DNA of 42,860 nucleotides. Origin: Bacteroidota bacterium (GTDB taxonomy: Bacteria > Bacteroidota > Bacteroidia > B-17B0 > Aurantibacillaceae). Below the pieces are notes generated by a model. The model was not told the origin of the DNA. It worked only from the letters and a program-made list of their open reading frames with translations, and did no database searches. Location: assembly GCA_013816895.1 (NCBI GenBank), contig JACDDR010000025.1:1-42860 (forward strand). Direction: 5' to 3'. Position 1 is the stretch's first letter. The number at the start of each line of letters is the position of its first letter. Position numbers and translations under genes: made by a program. Shown here one piece after another: positions 24,875 to 33,355 of the stretch.

Positions 24875-24907
24875 ATTATAAGTTTTGTGTTTTGTATGTT
24901 TATAATG

Positions 24908-24915
24908 CAAAATTA
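24908..24915 (-). promoter_or_regulatory. Putative -7 box (TAATTTTG) for the DegQ-type protease gene
   Basis: The minus strand reads TAATTTTG, matching TAnnTTTG, 33 bases before the protease ATG. It lies in the gap to the divergent plus-strand run beginning at 24998. Confidence 0.5.
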
Positions 24916-24997
24916 CAATCAAAGTCAGGCGACTAAATTCTTTTTAACAAACCTTAACCGGTGCCATTTTTTTGACTAAATTTACGAGAGCAATTCC

Positions 24998-25630
24998 ATG
25001 AGACTTAAGCGTAAAATTCCAACATTCATTTTTGGCGTATCCATAGGATTAGTCATTGGTGTGGGTATTTTCATTTTTAAAATCACTGACATTTTCAACA
25101 ATCTAAAGGACGCCGCGAAAGAACAGATTACCGTCATACAACAACCCGTAAAAAATGTTAAGGACGAAGGTGAAGAAGTAAAGAAAAAAGATAAAGAACG
25201 ATTTAAAATTCATCTCGGAAGCACAACTAAAGTAAATTACCACGAAGTAGACAGTCTTATCAAACAAGACTCGGAACTTAATGTAGCTACCGATGAGCTT
25301 CTTTCCGTTAAAAATATAAAGATCATCAATATCGGAGATCCATCTCCGCAGGATACAAGCGCCTCTAAAAATGCGGGCGTTGAAACAAACTATTCAAATC
25401 TTTACTTTGTGGAATTCTGGCGAACTCCTTTAAATTCCAAAGGATATCGTTTCTCAAAAAATAAAATTATGCTTTACGGTTTTATGGATTATACCAACGT
25501 ATCACTGTACCAGCTTGAGAATGAATTTTACATCAAATGTACCGACCAGGTATATAAAATACAATTTGGAAGCGATTTTAAACAGCTTGAGCGCGTGGTG
25601 GACTCTGATCTTCTTGCAAAAATAAATTAA
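24998..25630 (+). CDS. Membrane-anchored protein of unknown function, first gene of the dapF-mltG run
   Basis: I do not recognise a family. The 210-residue product has a basic N-terminus (MRLKRKIP) and one transmembrane helix at about residues 9-29 (TFIFGVSIGLVIGVGIFIF). A charged coiled-coil-prone stretch with many Lys and Glu (VKDEGEEVKKKDKERF) follows. The C-terminal half is folded-looking, alternating strands with Tyr and Phe (NLYFVEFWRTPLNSKGY, KNKIMLYGF, EFYIKCTDQVYKIQF). An N-in, C-periplasm topology is inferred from the basic N-terminus. It ends 10 bases before dapF and heads a packed run of genes, several of them for the cell envelope. A TAAATTTA box at 24977-24984 is one mismatch from consensus. 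Confidence 0.75.
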   Translation: MRLKRKIPTFIFGVSIGLVIGVGIFIFKITDIFNNLKDAAKEQITVIQQPVKNVKDEGEEVKKKDKERFKIHLGSTTKVNYHEVDSLIKQDSELNVATDELLSVKNIKIINIGDPSPQDTSASKNAGVETNYSNLYFVEFWRTPLNSKGYRFSKNKIMLYGFMDYTNVSLYQLENEFYIKCTDQVYKIQFGSDFKQLERVVDSDLLAKIN

Positions 25631-25640
25631 GCATTATTCC

Positions 25641-26429
25641 ATGCAATTGAATTTTTATAAATACCAGGGTACAGGTAATGATTTTATTTTGGTGGATAAC
25701 CGGCAACATTCAATTACTCTGACTCCTGAACAAATTAATTTTCTTTGTGACCGCAGGTTCGGCATAGGCGCAGATGGCTTAATGCTTCTTGAACTGGAGC
25801 CCGGCTTTGATTTTAAAATGGTTTATTTTAACAGCGATGGAAATCAAAGCAGTATGTGCGGAAACGGCGGCCGGTGCATCACCGCTTTTGCTTCACAGCT
25901 GGGCCTGATAACTGACAAATGCCATTTTCTCGCGATTGACGGCCCCCATGAAGCTACTCTACTTCAGGATGGTTTAGTCTCCTTAAAAATGGCAGATGTA
26001 AAAGAAGTTGAAATAAATACCGACCACTATTACTTAAACACCGGTTCGCCGCATTATGTAAAAGCCGTGAGCGATATAAAAAATTTTGATGTTGTAAACG
26101 AAGGAAAAAAAATACGTTACAGTGAGCGGTTTAAAGCTGAAGGCACCAACGTTAATTTTATTGAGAGAACCGATGAAGGCATTTTTGTAAGAACATACGA
26201 ACGTGGTGTTGAAGATGAAACTTTTTCATGCGGCACAGGTGTTACCGCTGCCGCTCTTGTGGCGGGAATGGAAGGAATGCTTACTACAAAAAATCATTGC
26301 CTCGTTAAAACGCTTGGCGGTAACCTGGAAGTGAAATTTGAAAAAGTTCTTGACCGTAATTTTTATAACATCTGGTTACAGGGCCCGGCGGAATTTGTGT
26401 TTAAAGGAACTATCGAATTAAAAGAGTGA
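25641..26429 (+). CDS. dapF: Diaminopimelate epimerase
   Basis: DapF interconverts LL- and meso-diaminopimelate, supplying lysine and peptidoglycan precursors. The two catalytic cysteines are Cys73 in NQSSMCGNGGRC and Cys197 in DETFSCGTGVTAAA. KYQGTGNDFILVDN at the N-terminus and GIGADGLMLL are also standard. At 262 residues it is normal length. It starts 10 bases after the membrane-anchored unknown, and its TGA overlaps the GTG start of the next gene (GTGA, 26426-26429), which suggests translational coupling. The presence of mltG and an OmpA domain protein in the window fits a diaminopimelate-type wall. Confidence 0.97.
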   Translation: MQLNFYKYQGTGNDFILVDNRQHSITLTPEQINFLCDRRFGIGADGLMLLELEPGFDFKMVYFNSDGNQSSMCGNGGRCITAFASQLGLITDKCHFLAIDGPHEATLLQDGLVSLKMADVKEVEINTDHYYLNTGSPHYVKAVSDIKNFDVVNEGKKIRYSERFKAEGTNVNFIERTDEGIFVRTYERGVEDETFSCGTGVTAAALVAGMEGMLTTKNHCLVKTLGGNLEVKFEKVLDRNFYNIWLQGPAEFVFKGTIELKE

Positions 26430-26980
26430 TCACTCAGAACATATTCATAACCATTGAAACAAAAGAATTCCAGCAGGATTTACTGTCGAAAGGAAGCTGG
26501 CTTGTGATTCTTCATGCAGAACGCTTTCCGCCACACGCGGGCCTCTTGTTCAACGGCAGTTACAACTCTTTAACTATCAAAGAAGCGGAATTAGATATTA
26601 ATAAAGAAGTTCTTTTTAAAACCATTTCTCAAAAAAAAATAAAGAGTTTTCTTCTGAAACTCCTCCCTCATCCTGTTTTCAGTCTCGATCATCAAAAAGA
26701 AATGTTCCAGGAGGAATTAAAAAAAGCGGGTTCAGTAAAACATAATCAAGCCACCTGTCTTAGTCCAATTAAACTTTTCTTTAAAGATTTTTATGGCATT
26801 CAGTCTGCCCCTGAAGAATTATTATTTGATTTCATCCGACAACTAGTCGGAAACAGTTATGTTGAATACGCCTTAAGCCTCCACATTCAGGCAGTTAACG
26901 GGATTGACTTACCCTTTTACACGCATGAAGAGCTTAACGAAAAAATAAAAACCGAACGTCAAACATATTATAGCAACTGA
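26426..26980 (+). CDS. Protein of unknown function, translationally coupled to dapF
   Basis: I do not recognise a family. The 184-residue product uses a GTG start at 26426 inside the dapF stop (GTGA). There is no signal peptide or transmembrane helix. It is helical in the second half, with hydrophobic and basic residues (KKIKSFLLKLLPHPVFSL, LFDFIRQLVGNSYVEYAL). The N-terminal part has strand-like ITIETKEF and SWLVILHAERFPPHAGLLF; the latter, ending in a PPHAGLL turn, is the most distinctive segment. Its stop overlaps the ATG of the acetyltransferase by one base, so it is embedded in the co-translated run. Function unknown. Confidence 0.72.
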   Translation: MITQNIFITIETKEFQQDLLSKGSWLVILHAERFPPHAGLLFNGSYNSLTIKEAELDINKEVLFKTISQKKIKSFLLKLLPHPVFSLDHQKEMFQEELKKAGSVKHNQATCLSPIKLFFKDFYGIQSAPEELLFDFIRQLVGNSYVEYALSLHIQAVNGIDLPFYTHEELNEKIKTERQTYYSN

Positions 26981-27510
26981 TGTTTTTAAAATCCAAACAT
27001 ATTCATTTACGGGCTGTAGAGCCTCAAGACGCTGAACTACTGTACGAATGGGAAAACGACCGAAGCATATGGGCGGTAAGCAATACACAGATTCCCTTTA
27101 GCAAATTTGTATTGGAAGAATTCACCAACACTTCACATCAGGATATTTATACTAATAAGCAACTACGTCTGATGGCAGTGGAAGCCGCGAGCGGAGAAAC
27201 CATAGGCTGTATTGACATTTTCGAATTTGATCCGCAGCATGCGCGTGCGGGAATTGGAATTTACATTCATAAAAATTTTCGGGAAAAAGGGCTTGCCAGC
27301 GAATGCCTCGAACTTGTTTCAGATTACGCCTTTAAAACACTTCACTTAAAACAGATATTTTCCCATATAAGTGCCAGCAATGTGGCAAGTGTAAATCTTT
27401 TTGTGAAAGCAGGCTTTGAAAAAACGGCGCTGAAAAAAGCATGGCATAAAACCGCTTTAAATATGTTTGAAGATGTGTGGTTTCTCCAACTCATAAATTA
27501 CGGTGAGTAA
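26980..27510 (+). CDS. GNAT-family N-acetyltransferase, RimJ/RimL-like
   Basis: The 176-residue product begins MFLKSKHIHLRAVEPQDAELL, the standard opening of RimJ/RimL-type acetyltransferases. The acetyl-CoA pyrophosphate loop is in GIYIHKNFREKGLASECLEL near residues 90-110, and the C-terminal NVASVNLFVKAGFEK block completes the GNAT fold. It should acetylate an amine in the cytoplasm; the substrate could be a ribosomal protein, antibiotic or small molecule and cannot be read. It shares one base with the preceding stop (TGATG), and the next gene starts at a GTG inside its last codons, an 8-base overlap. Confidence 0.92.
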   Translation: MFLKSKHIHLRAVEPQDAELLYEWENDRSIWAVSNTQIPFSKFVLEEFTNTSHQDIYTNKQLRLMAVEAASGETIGCIDIFEFDPQHARAGIGIYIHKNFREKGLASECLELVSDYAFKTLHLKQIFSHISASNVASVNLFVKAGFEKTALKKAWHKTALNMFEDVWFLQLINYGE

Positions 27511-29554
27511 AGCCCTGCACATACTTTCAATTGCCGTTCCAATTCTTTCACTCGCATTAACGCTATGCGACTATAACTCAAAAAAAGAAAAAAAAAATAT
27601 TCCCGCAGAACCCGTTTCTGCTTATCTCAATCATTCCGATTCCGCTAAATATGTTGGCATGAACACCTGCAAAGGTTGTCACCAGAAGATTTACAACACC
27701 TTTATTGAAACCGGGATGGGCAAATCCTTTGACATTGCCACGCGTAAAAAATCATCGGCCGATTTTACCAAAGCCAGTGTGTTTGACAAGATTTCGGATT
27801 ATCATTACCTCGCTTCATGGAAGAACGATAGTCTGTTTTTTAAAGAATACCGGGTTCAGCAAGGTGATACCATTCATTCGAGAACCGAGCAGGTAAATTA
27901 TATCATAGGATCAGGTCAGCATACCAATTCACACATTCAAAACGTGAATGGTTATTTTACGCAAATGCCAATGACCTTTTACACGCAAAAAAAACACTGG
28001 GATCTACCACCGGGATTTGAAGGTGGATTCAACACGCATTTCACCCGAAAAATTGGCCTGGAGTGCATGAGCTGTCATAACGGCTATCCGGACTTTGTAG
28101 TTGGCTCTGAAAATAAATACCGCAGTGTGCCCCGCGGCATCGATTGTGAACGGTGTCACGGACCCGGCAGTGCGCATGTGCAACAACGTTCAACAACCGG
28201 GATTGTTGATACATCTTTATACATTGATTACTCCATTGTAAATCCTGCTAAACTTTCCATCGATCTTCAGTTCGATATTTGCCAGCGCTGTCACCTGCAG
28301 GGAAACGCTGTTTTAAAAGAAGGGAAATCATTTTACGATTTTAAACCCGGTAAAAAACTCAGCGATTTTCTTTCTGTTTTTCTTCCCAAATATAAAGGAG
28401 CAGATGATGAATTTATAATGGCATCACACGCCGACCGTTTAAAACAAAGTCCCTGCTTCATACAGTCTTTGAAAAAAGCTAAAGACAATAAAAGTTTGCG
28501 TCCCTATAAAGATGCAATGACATGTATCACATGTCATAATCCGCATGTGAGCGTGAAACACACAAATACCAACGTTTTTAACGACGCCTGCAACGGTTGT
28601 CACAAGGCCTCCGGGAAATCGCAGCTTCCATGCACCGATAAAAATATTGTGGCTGCGAGAAATTCAAAACCCGGTCACGCGCCTGAAAAATTTAAAAACT
28701 GTGTCAGTTGTCACATGCCTGTTTCGGGCGCAACAGATATTCCACATGTTTCTGTTCATGATCATTATATCAGGAAACCCGTTACTGAAAAAGAAAAAGA
28801 AAAAATTAAAACCTTCCTTGGATTATATTCCATCAATGAAAAAAATCCTGACAGATTAACCCGTGCCAAAGCCTACATCAATCAGTATTCCAAATTCGAT
28901 CAAAACCCTTCATTTCTTGATTCCGCGCAGGCATTATTAAAAGACGATAACATCATGGATCTTTACAAAAACATAAGACCCTTACTGGAACTTAACTTTA
29001 TAAAACAGGATTACAAGAACCTATTGGCACTGATAAACAGGGCAGGTGAATTAAAATGTTTAAATACATTGTTTATTAAATCATCCTATGATAACGCCGA
29101 TGCATGGGCCTGTTATCACGTTGCGGAAGCCAATTATTATACAGGCAATATTACAAACTCCTTGAAATGGTTCCGTGGGGCTATTAAACTCGCGCCTTAT
29201 GTACTCGACTTCCGGAATAAATTTGGATCGGCGCTGGCGGCTACGAACGATATGAAGGCAGCTTCTGATGAATTTGAGTTTATTTTAAAAGAAAACCCCA
29301 AACATGTTTCCGCATACACCAATTTGGGCTTCATTAAACTCCGGCAAGGCTTCCCTGCTGAGGCGATACGATTATACACAATTGCTGTTAAAATAGATCC
29401 CGACTATGAACCATTATTATTAAATTTAGCGGGCTATTATGCTTTTCAAAAAGATAAAAAACAGGCGGTAATTTATCTTCAAAGAATTCTGAAAAAAAAT
29501 CCGGGTAACCAGAAAGCAAAAATGGCGTTACAACAAGTGAACAGTTTGATATGA
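27503..29554 (+). CDS. Seven-heme c-type cytochrome with C-terminal TPR repeats, probable lipoprotein
   Basis: The 683-residue product (GTG start) opens with a hydrophobic signal ending LTLCDYNSKK, so Cys22 is a likely lipidation site. Seven CxxCH heme motifs follow: CKGCH (residues 56-60), CMSCH, CERCH, CQRCH, CITCH, CNGCH and CVSCH, the last near residue 400. Spacing and HGPG/HNPH contexts resemble the cytochrome c554/NrfA-like multiheme group. From about residue 540, four TPR units (ANYYTGNITNSLKWFRGAIK, LGFIKLRQGFPAEAIRLY) form a helical protein-binding tail. Electron transfer in the periplasm or at the outer membrane is inferred; no terminal reductase or maturation gene is seen. It overlaps the acetyltransferase by 8 bases and mltG by 4, an unexpected place for a heme protein. 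Confidence 0.9.
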   Translation: MSKALHILSIAVPILSLALTLCDYNSKKEKKNIPAEPVSAYLNHSDSAKYVGMNTCKGCHQKIYNTFIETGMGKSFDIATRKKSSADFTKASVFDKISDYHYLASWKNDSLFFKEYRVQQGDTIHSRTEQVNYIIGSGQHTNSHIQNVNGYFTQMPMTFYTQKKHWDLPPGFEGGFNTHFTRKIGLECMSCHNGYPDFVVGSENKYRSVPRGIDCERCHGPGSAHVQQRSTTGIVDTSLYIDYSIVNPAKLSIDLQFDICQRCHLQGNAVLKEGKSFYDFKPGKKLSDFLSVFLPKYKGADDEFIMASHADRLKQSPCFIQSLKKAKDNKSLRPYKDAMTCITCHNPHVSVKHTNTNVFNDACNGCHKASGKSQLPCTDKNIVAARNSKPGHAPEKFKNCVSCHMPVSGATDIPHVSVHDHYIRKPVTEKEKEKIKTFLGLYSINEKNPDRLTRAKAYINQYSKFDQNPSFLDSAQALLKDDNIMDLYKNIRPLLELNFIKQDYKNLLALINRAGELKCLNTLFIKSSYDNADAWACYHVAEANYYTGNITNSLKWFRGAIKLAPYVLDFRNKFGSALAATNDMKAASDEFEFILKENPKHVSAYTNLGFIKLRQGFPAEAIRLYTIAVKIDPDYEPLLLNLAGYYAFQKDKKQAVIYLQRILKKNPGNQKAKMALQQVNSLI

Positions 29555-30588
29555 GTACCAGAAAAAAAACGCGTTGGATATTATATATAGTCGTTATTTT
29601 ATTGGCTGCCGGAGGCTTTTATATTTATCGCGAATTCTTTGGCCCATCTGTAAAACTCAATAAGAACTATACATTTGTTTACATTGAAACAGGTGATAAC
29701 CTTGATGATGTAGCCGAACAGGTAAATTCAGAAAAGATAATTGAAGACGTAAAAGCATTCCGCTGGCTGGCTGGTAAAATGGAACTCGAAAAAAACATTC
29801 ATCCCGGCAAATACCGTATTATTAACGGCATGAGCGTCCGGCAGATCATTAACCTTATTAAATACAGCAAAGAAGAAAAAGTAAAACTCACTTACAATTC
29901 TCAAATTCATAACCTTGACGAATTTGTGACCTATACAGCTGACAAGCTTGAAATGAATGAGGGAGAAATCGAGGATTACCTGAGCGATGACAAAAAACTC
30001 AATGACAAATTCGGACTTGATCCCGATAACGCATTCGCATTGATTACGCCGGGTGTATATGAAGTAAGCTGGGCTTTAAACACAGACGATTTATTTGAGC
30101 TACTCAGCAAAAAATACCGGGAGGTGTGGAATGACAAGCGCCTTGCCAAAGCAAAGAAATCGGGATTCTCTGTTCCTGAAATAATTACGCTTGCTTCTAT
30201 TGTTCAGAATGAAAGCAGCATTGAAAGCGAACAGCAAAAAATCGCAGGTGTTTATATTAACCGTTTAAACAAGGGAATGTTACTGCAAGCCGATCCTACA
30301 TTAAAATTTGCGAATAAAAACTACGACGCACAACGCGTTTGGGATACCGATAAGGAAAGTAATTCGCCTTACAATACCTATAGATTTAAAGGCCTCCCGC
30401 CAGGGCCGATAAGTCTCGTAGGCACCCAGGCCATTGATGCAACATTAAACTACAGTAAGCACAACTATATTTTCTTTTGCGCGAAGTGCGAACTCAATGG
30501 TTATTCAGATTATTCAAACACTTACGAACAACACAGAAAATTTGCTGACAAGTACCAGAAAGCCATGGATAAGCGGGGGATTAAATAA
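29551..30588 (+). CDS. mltG: Endolytic peptidoglycan transglycosylase MltG (YceG family)
   Basis: MltG cuts nascent glycan strands in the inner membrane and sets their length. The 345-residue product has an N-terminal transmembrane helix at about residues 9-25 (WILYIVVILLAAGGFYIY) and a LysM-like part. The catalytic domain has ASIVQNES with the conserved Glu221, then IAGVYINRLNKGMLLQADPT, NSPYNTYRFKGLPPGPIS and a terminal FCAKCELNGYSDYS. Relatives usually read ASIVEKET, so the first acidic residue is Gln here while the second, likely catalytic, one is kept. The start ATGA overlaps the cytochrome gene stop by 4 bases. The neighbours dapF and the membrane anchor suggest a wall-synthesis context. 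Confidence 0.95.
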   Translation: MSTRKKTRWILYIVVILLAAGGFYIYREFFGPSVKLNKNYTFVYIETGDNLDDVAEQVNSEKIIEDVKAFRWLAGKMELEKNIHPGKYRIINGMSVRQIINLIKYSKEEKVKLTYNSQIHNLDEFVTYTADKLEMNEGEIEDYLSDDKKLNDKFGLDPDNAFALITPGVYEVSWALNTDDLFELLSKKYREVWNDKRLAKAKKSGFSVPEIITLASIVQNESSIESEQQKIAGVYINRLNKGMLLQADPTLKFANKNYDAQRVWDTDKESNSPYNTYRFKGLPPGPISLVGTQAIDATLNYSKHNYIFFCAKCELNGYSDYSNTYEQHRKFADKYQKAMDKRGIK

Positions 30589-30611
30589 ATATAATTTGTA
30601 ATTTTAAAGCA

Positions 30612-31607
30612 ATGGAAAAAGAGATTCTCGACAAAATAAAATTACTGGAAAATAAATACGCCCAGATGGGCCAGGATCTGAACAGTTACCTCGAGGGGTT
30701 ATTGTTATCCAACTATTTAACGTATTGGGATTATACAAAAATTGATACTCTGCTTACTTTACAGAATCCCAAAACCGATTTTCCTGACGAGCTCATTTTT
30801 ATTATTTATCACCAGATAACGGAATTATATTTTAAGCTTTCGCTTCATGAACTGGATCAGATTGCTCATAACGGCAGGGACATTCGGCCAGACGGACAAG
30901 ATAACGGGTGGAAGGAGAAAATAGATCCTGTATTTTTTGCTGAGCGTATTACGCGTATAAACCGCTACTTCGAGTCACTTACCAAATCATTTGAAATTAT
31001 GGTTGACGGTATGGAAAAGGAACAATTCCTGCGTTACAGAATGGCCTTGCTTCCTGCAAGTGGTTTTCAAAGCGCTCAATACAGGCTGATTGAAATGAGT
31101 TGCTCCGATTTCATTAACCTGGTGGATAAAGATCAGAGGGAGCAATTTCATGGCAAAACACCGTCTTTTGAAGAATTATTTAAACATATTTACTGGAACA
31201 AAGGCGCAACAGAATTAGCATCCGGAAAAAAAACGCTGACCTTAAAACAGTTCGAGAAAAAATATTCGGAGCAGTTTATTGAACACGCCACTGAATATAA
31301 AGACAAAAATGTTTGGCAAAAATATCTGAGTCTGCCTGAATCCGACAGGCAAAATCCCAAGCTCATCAATGCTTTGAAGATCCTTGACATAAACGTCAAC
31401 GTGAACTGGCCGCTTATGCATTACAAAAGCGCGGTACGTTATTTACAACAAAACACAGGAGATATATCCGCAACCGGCGGCACAAACTGGCAGAAATATT
31501 TACCTCCGCGTTTTCAAAAACGCATTTTCTTCCCTGATATATGGACCGAAGAAGAAAAAGAAGAATGGGGAAAAGGATGGGTTGAAACAAATGTGTACAA
31601 AAACTAA
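30612..31607 (+). CDS. Tryptophan 2,3-dioxygenase family protein
   Basis: This heme enzyme family opens the indole ring of L-tryptophan to N-formylkynurenine. The 331-residue product shows YLTYWDYTKIDTLLTLQNPK, then DELIFIIYHQITELYFKLSL with His67. RYRMALLPASGFQSAQYRLIEM carries the substrate carboxylate-binding Arg. LMHYKSAVRYL has His270 as the probable proximal heme ligand, and SATGGTNWQKYLPP corresponds to the GTGGSSG loop. It is longer than the usual 270-290 residues because of insertions around residues 180-250. No kynurenine formamidase or kynureninase gene is adjacent, so full tryptophan catabolism cannot be claimed. It lies 23 bases after mltG. Confidence 0.9.
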   Translation: MEKEILDKIKLLENKYAQMGQDLNSYLEGLLLSNYLTYWDYTKIDTLLTLQNPKTDFPDELIFIIYHQITELYFKLSLHELDQIAHNGRDIRPDGQDNGWKEKIDPVFFAERITRINRYFESLTKSFEIMVDGMEKEQFLRYRMALLPASGFQSAQYRLIEMSCSDFINLVDKDQREQFHGKTPSFEELFKHIYWNKGATELASGKKTLTLKQFEKKYSEQFIEHATEYKDKNVWQKYLSLPESDRQNPKLINALKILDINVNVNWPLMHYKSAVRYLQQNTGDISATGGTNWQKYLPPRFQKRIFFPDIWTEEEKEEWGKGWVETNVYKN

Positions 31608-31640
31608 ATACTAACCGGCGGGCATTACACCGTAACAATC

Positions 31641-32546
31641 ATGTCGATAATTGTAAATAATATTTCTAAAACTTACGGCACTCAAAAAGCATTGAACAAT
31701 GTTTCTTTTGAGGTAGGAAGTAATGAAATTGTTGGGCTGCTTGGCCCTAACGGGGCCGGTAAAAGCACGATGATGAAAATTCTTACCTGTTACATCCCGC
31801 CTACAAGTGGTTCTGCAAAAGTGAGCGGTTTCGACATTCATGAGCAAACCCTTGAGGTAAGAAAACAAATTGGCTATCTGCCCGAGCATAATCCATTGTA
31901 TTTAGACATGTATGTGAAGGAATTTCTGGAATTTGTTGGCGGCATTTATAAAATAAAAAATCCGAAAAATCGGGTTAAGGAAATGATAGAACTTACCGGT
32001 TTGCAGGTTGAGCAGAACAAAAAAATCGGCGCTCTGAGCAAAGGTTACCGCCAACGTGTTGGATTGGCGCAAGCAATGATTCACGATCCAAAGGTTTTGA
32101 TTATGGATGAGCCTACTACCGGACTTGACCCGAATCAGCTGGAAGATATCCGCATGCTGATTATTTCACTCGGCAAACACAAAACCGTTATGCTTAGCAC
32201 GCACATCATGCAGGAAGTAGAGGCAGTGTGCAAAAAAGTGATCATTATTAATAAAGGAGAAATTGTAGCGAATGACGAAACAAAAAATCTTCAGAAAAAC
32301 TCCACACGCCAGGTTATTACTGTGGAATTTGACAAACTAATCGACCTTGAAAAAATAAAAAATATTCGCAACATCCAGGAAGTAAAAAACATGGGGGGCA
32401 ACATCTGGCAATTATTGTCAAACTCATCGGAGGATATGCGAAAAGAAGTTTTTGACTTTGCGGTCGCCAACAAGCTGAGTGTTCTTACACTGAACAAAGA
32501 GGAACAACGTATGGAAGATGTGTTTAAAGAACTTACGAAGGATTAA
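31641..32546 (+). CDS. gldA: ABC transporter ATP-binding protein, GldA-type
   Basis: The 301-residue ATPase has the Walker A motif GPNGAGKST at residues 35-43, a Q-loop, the signature LSKGYRQRVGLAQAM near 132, Walker B LIMDEPTTGLDP near 152 and the H-loop in STHIMQEVEAV. Stretches such as YIPPTSGSAKVSGFDI, GYLPEHNPLYLDMYV and INKGEIVANDE match GldA, the ATPase of the GldA-GldF-GldG transporter linked to gliding in flavobacteria. The gldF/gldG permease genes are not in the window. The last bases of the gene (TTAA at 32543-32546) also encode the stop of the convergent GldN-like gene. Confidence 0.92.
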   Translation: MSIIVNNISKTYGTQKALNNVSFEVGSNEIVGLLGPNGAGKSTMMKILTCYIPPTSGSAKVSGFDIHEQTLEVRKQIGYLPEHNPLYLDMYVKEFLEFVGGIYKIKNPKNRVKEMIELTGLQVEQNKKIGALSKGYRQRVGLAQAMIHDPKVLIMDEPTTGLDPNQLEDIRMLIISLGKHKTVMLSTHIMQEVEAVCKKVIIINKGEIVANDETKNLQKNSTRQVITVEFDKLIDLEKIKNIRNIQEVKNMGGNIWQLLSNSSEDMRKEVFDFAVANKLSVLTLNKEEQRMEDVFKELTKD

Positions 32547-33355
32547 TCCTCGTAAAGGTCGCTCTCACTGTTATTTATTTTTCCCTGGATCACATCGCTC
32601 TCCATTGATGCTTCGCTGTTATAGGTAGCTTTAACAGACCTTCCAAAAATATTACTCTGCTTGCTGATCCTGGAAAAGTAATATTGATTTTGTAAAGCAT
32701 ACGCATAACTTATTCTTTTAGAGTCCTTAATATTCCTGGCTTCGAACAGGTTGAGCAATTCATTCCATTCGCGGTAATACAGCCAGAAAACCGGCCGTAT
32801 GCGCTCGCTCTTTTTATCATAGATCAGCGGCGCAAATGCAATAATTCGTTTTTCGAGTTTCCCGCTATAGCTGTTTATGAACCAATCCTCCTTCAACAGG
32901 TACGTTTTAATATCAGTATTCTGAAGATAACGGCTTTCAATTTTTATCACTGTTGTTTCGTTCCCTGATGCATCGAATGTAACTGTTGTAATTGTATCCT
33001 TTATTTTTAGCAAGCCCGTTAACTCGGCTTCAGTAAGACGGTTTTTTTCAGAAGCGTTAAAATCATCACTCATGAAAGCATTTAGTTTCATTTCAAACAA
33101 TCCGAATTTTATCACTTCAAAAAAACCAATGTTCACACATTTATTATTGGTGGCCAGCAATTCCTTATTTTGCTTGTTCTCAAGACTAATGCTGCGCCAT
33201 ATTCTCTGGCCTTTAAAAATGGAATTTGGTTTAATTGAATCCTTCTTTATTCCGCCTTTATATTTTTTATCGGCAAAGCAGTCCTTCACATTAAATTCAT
33301 AAGTGCCAGGCGTTTCTACCCCGCCTCCACTCTGGGCAGAAGCTTTAAACGACAC
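32543..33355 (-). CDS. GldN/PorN-like protein (type IX secretion-associated), orphan copy
   Basis: The 270-residue frame resembles GldN, a periplasmic ring component of type IX secretion. SIFKGQRIWRSISLENKQNK matches the VxWSKRVWRxIDLREK block, FFEVIKFGLFEMKLNAF the next, YLLKEDWFINSYSGKLEKRI and RPVFWLYYREWNELLNLFEA the core, and ESDLYED the usual EHDLWE-like end. GTG at 33355 is the first ordinary start, but it cuts the signal peptide. In-frame codons upstream to about 33388 read IKKLIYILSFLV and complete a signal ending in ASAQ, so translation probably begins upstream at a non-ATG codon such as ATC or CTG. A TATATTTA box is at 33392-33399 on this strand. It converges on gldA with shared stop bases. 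Confidence 0.75.
   Translation of the reverse strand: MSFKASAQSGGGVETPGTYEFNVKDCFADKKYKGGIKKDSIKPNSIFKGQRIWRSISLENKQNKELLATNNKCVNIGFFEVIKFGLFEMKLNAFMSDDFNASEKNRLTEAELTGLLKIKDTITTVTFDASGNETTVIKIESRYLQNTDIKTYLLKEDWFINSYSGKLEKRIIAFAPLIYDKKSERIRPVFWLYYREWNELLNLFEARNIKDSKRISYAYALQNQYYFSRISKQSNIFGRSVKATYNSEASMESDVIQGKINNSESDLYED

Noticed and set aside
24875-24922. Upstream ATG at 24922 as the DegQ start
   Set aside because: It would place 16 non-signal residues before a normal signal peptide and cover the region just downstream of the TAATTTTG box.
30190-30216. ASIVQNES in MltG as loss of catalysis
   Set aside because: The second acidic position (Glu221) is retained, and the first position varies among Bacteroidota relatives as I recall them.
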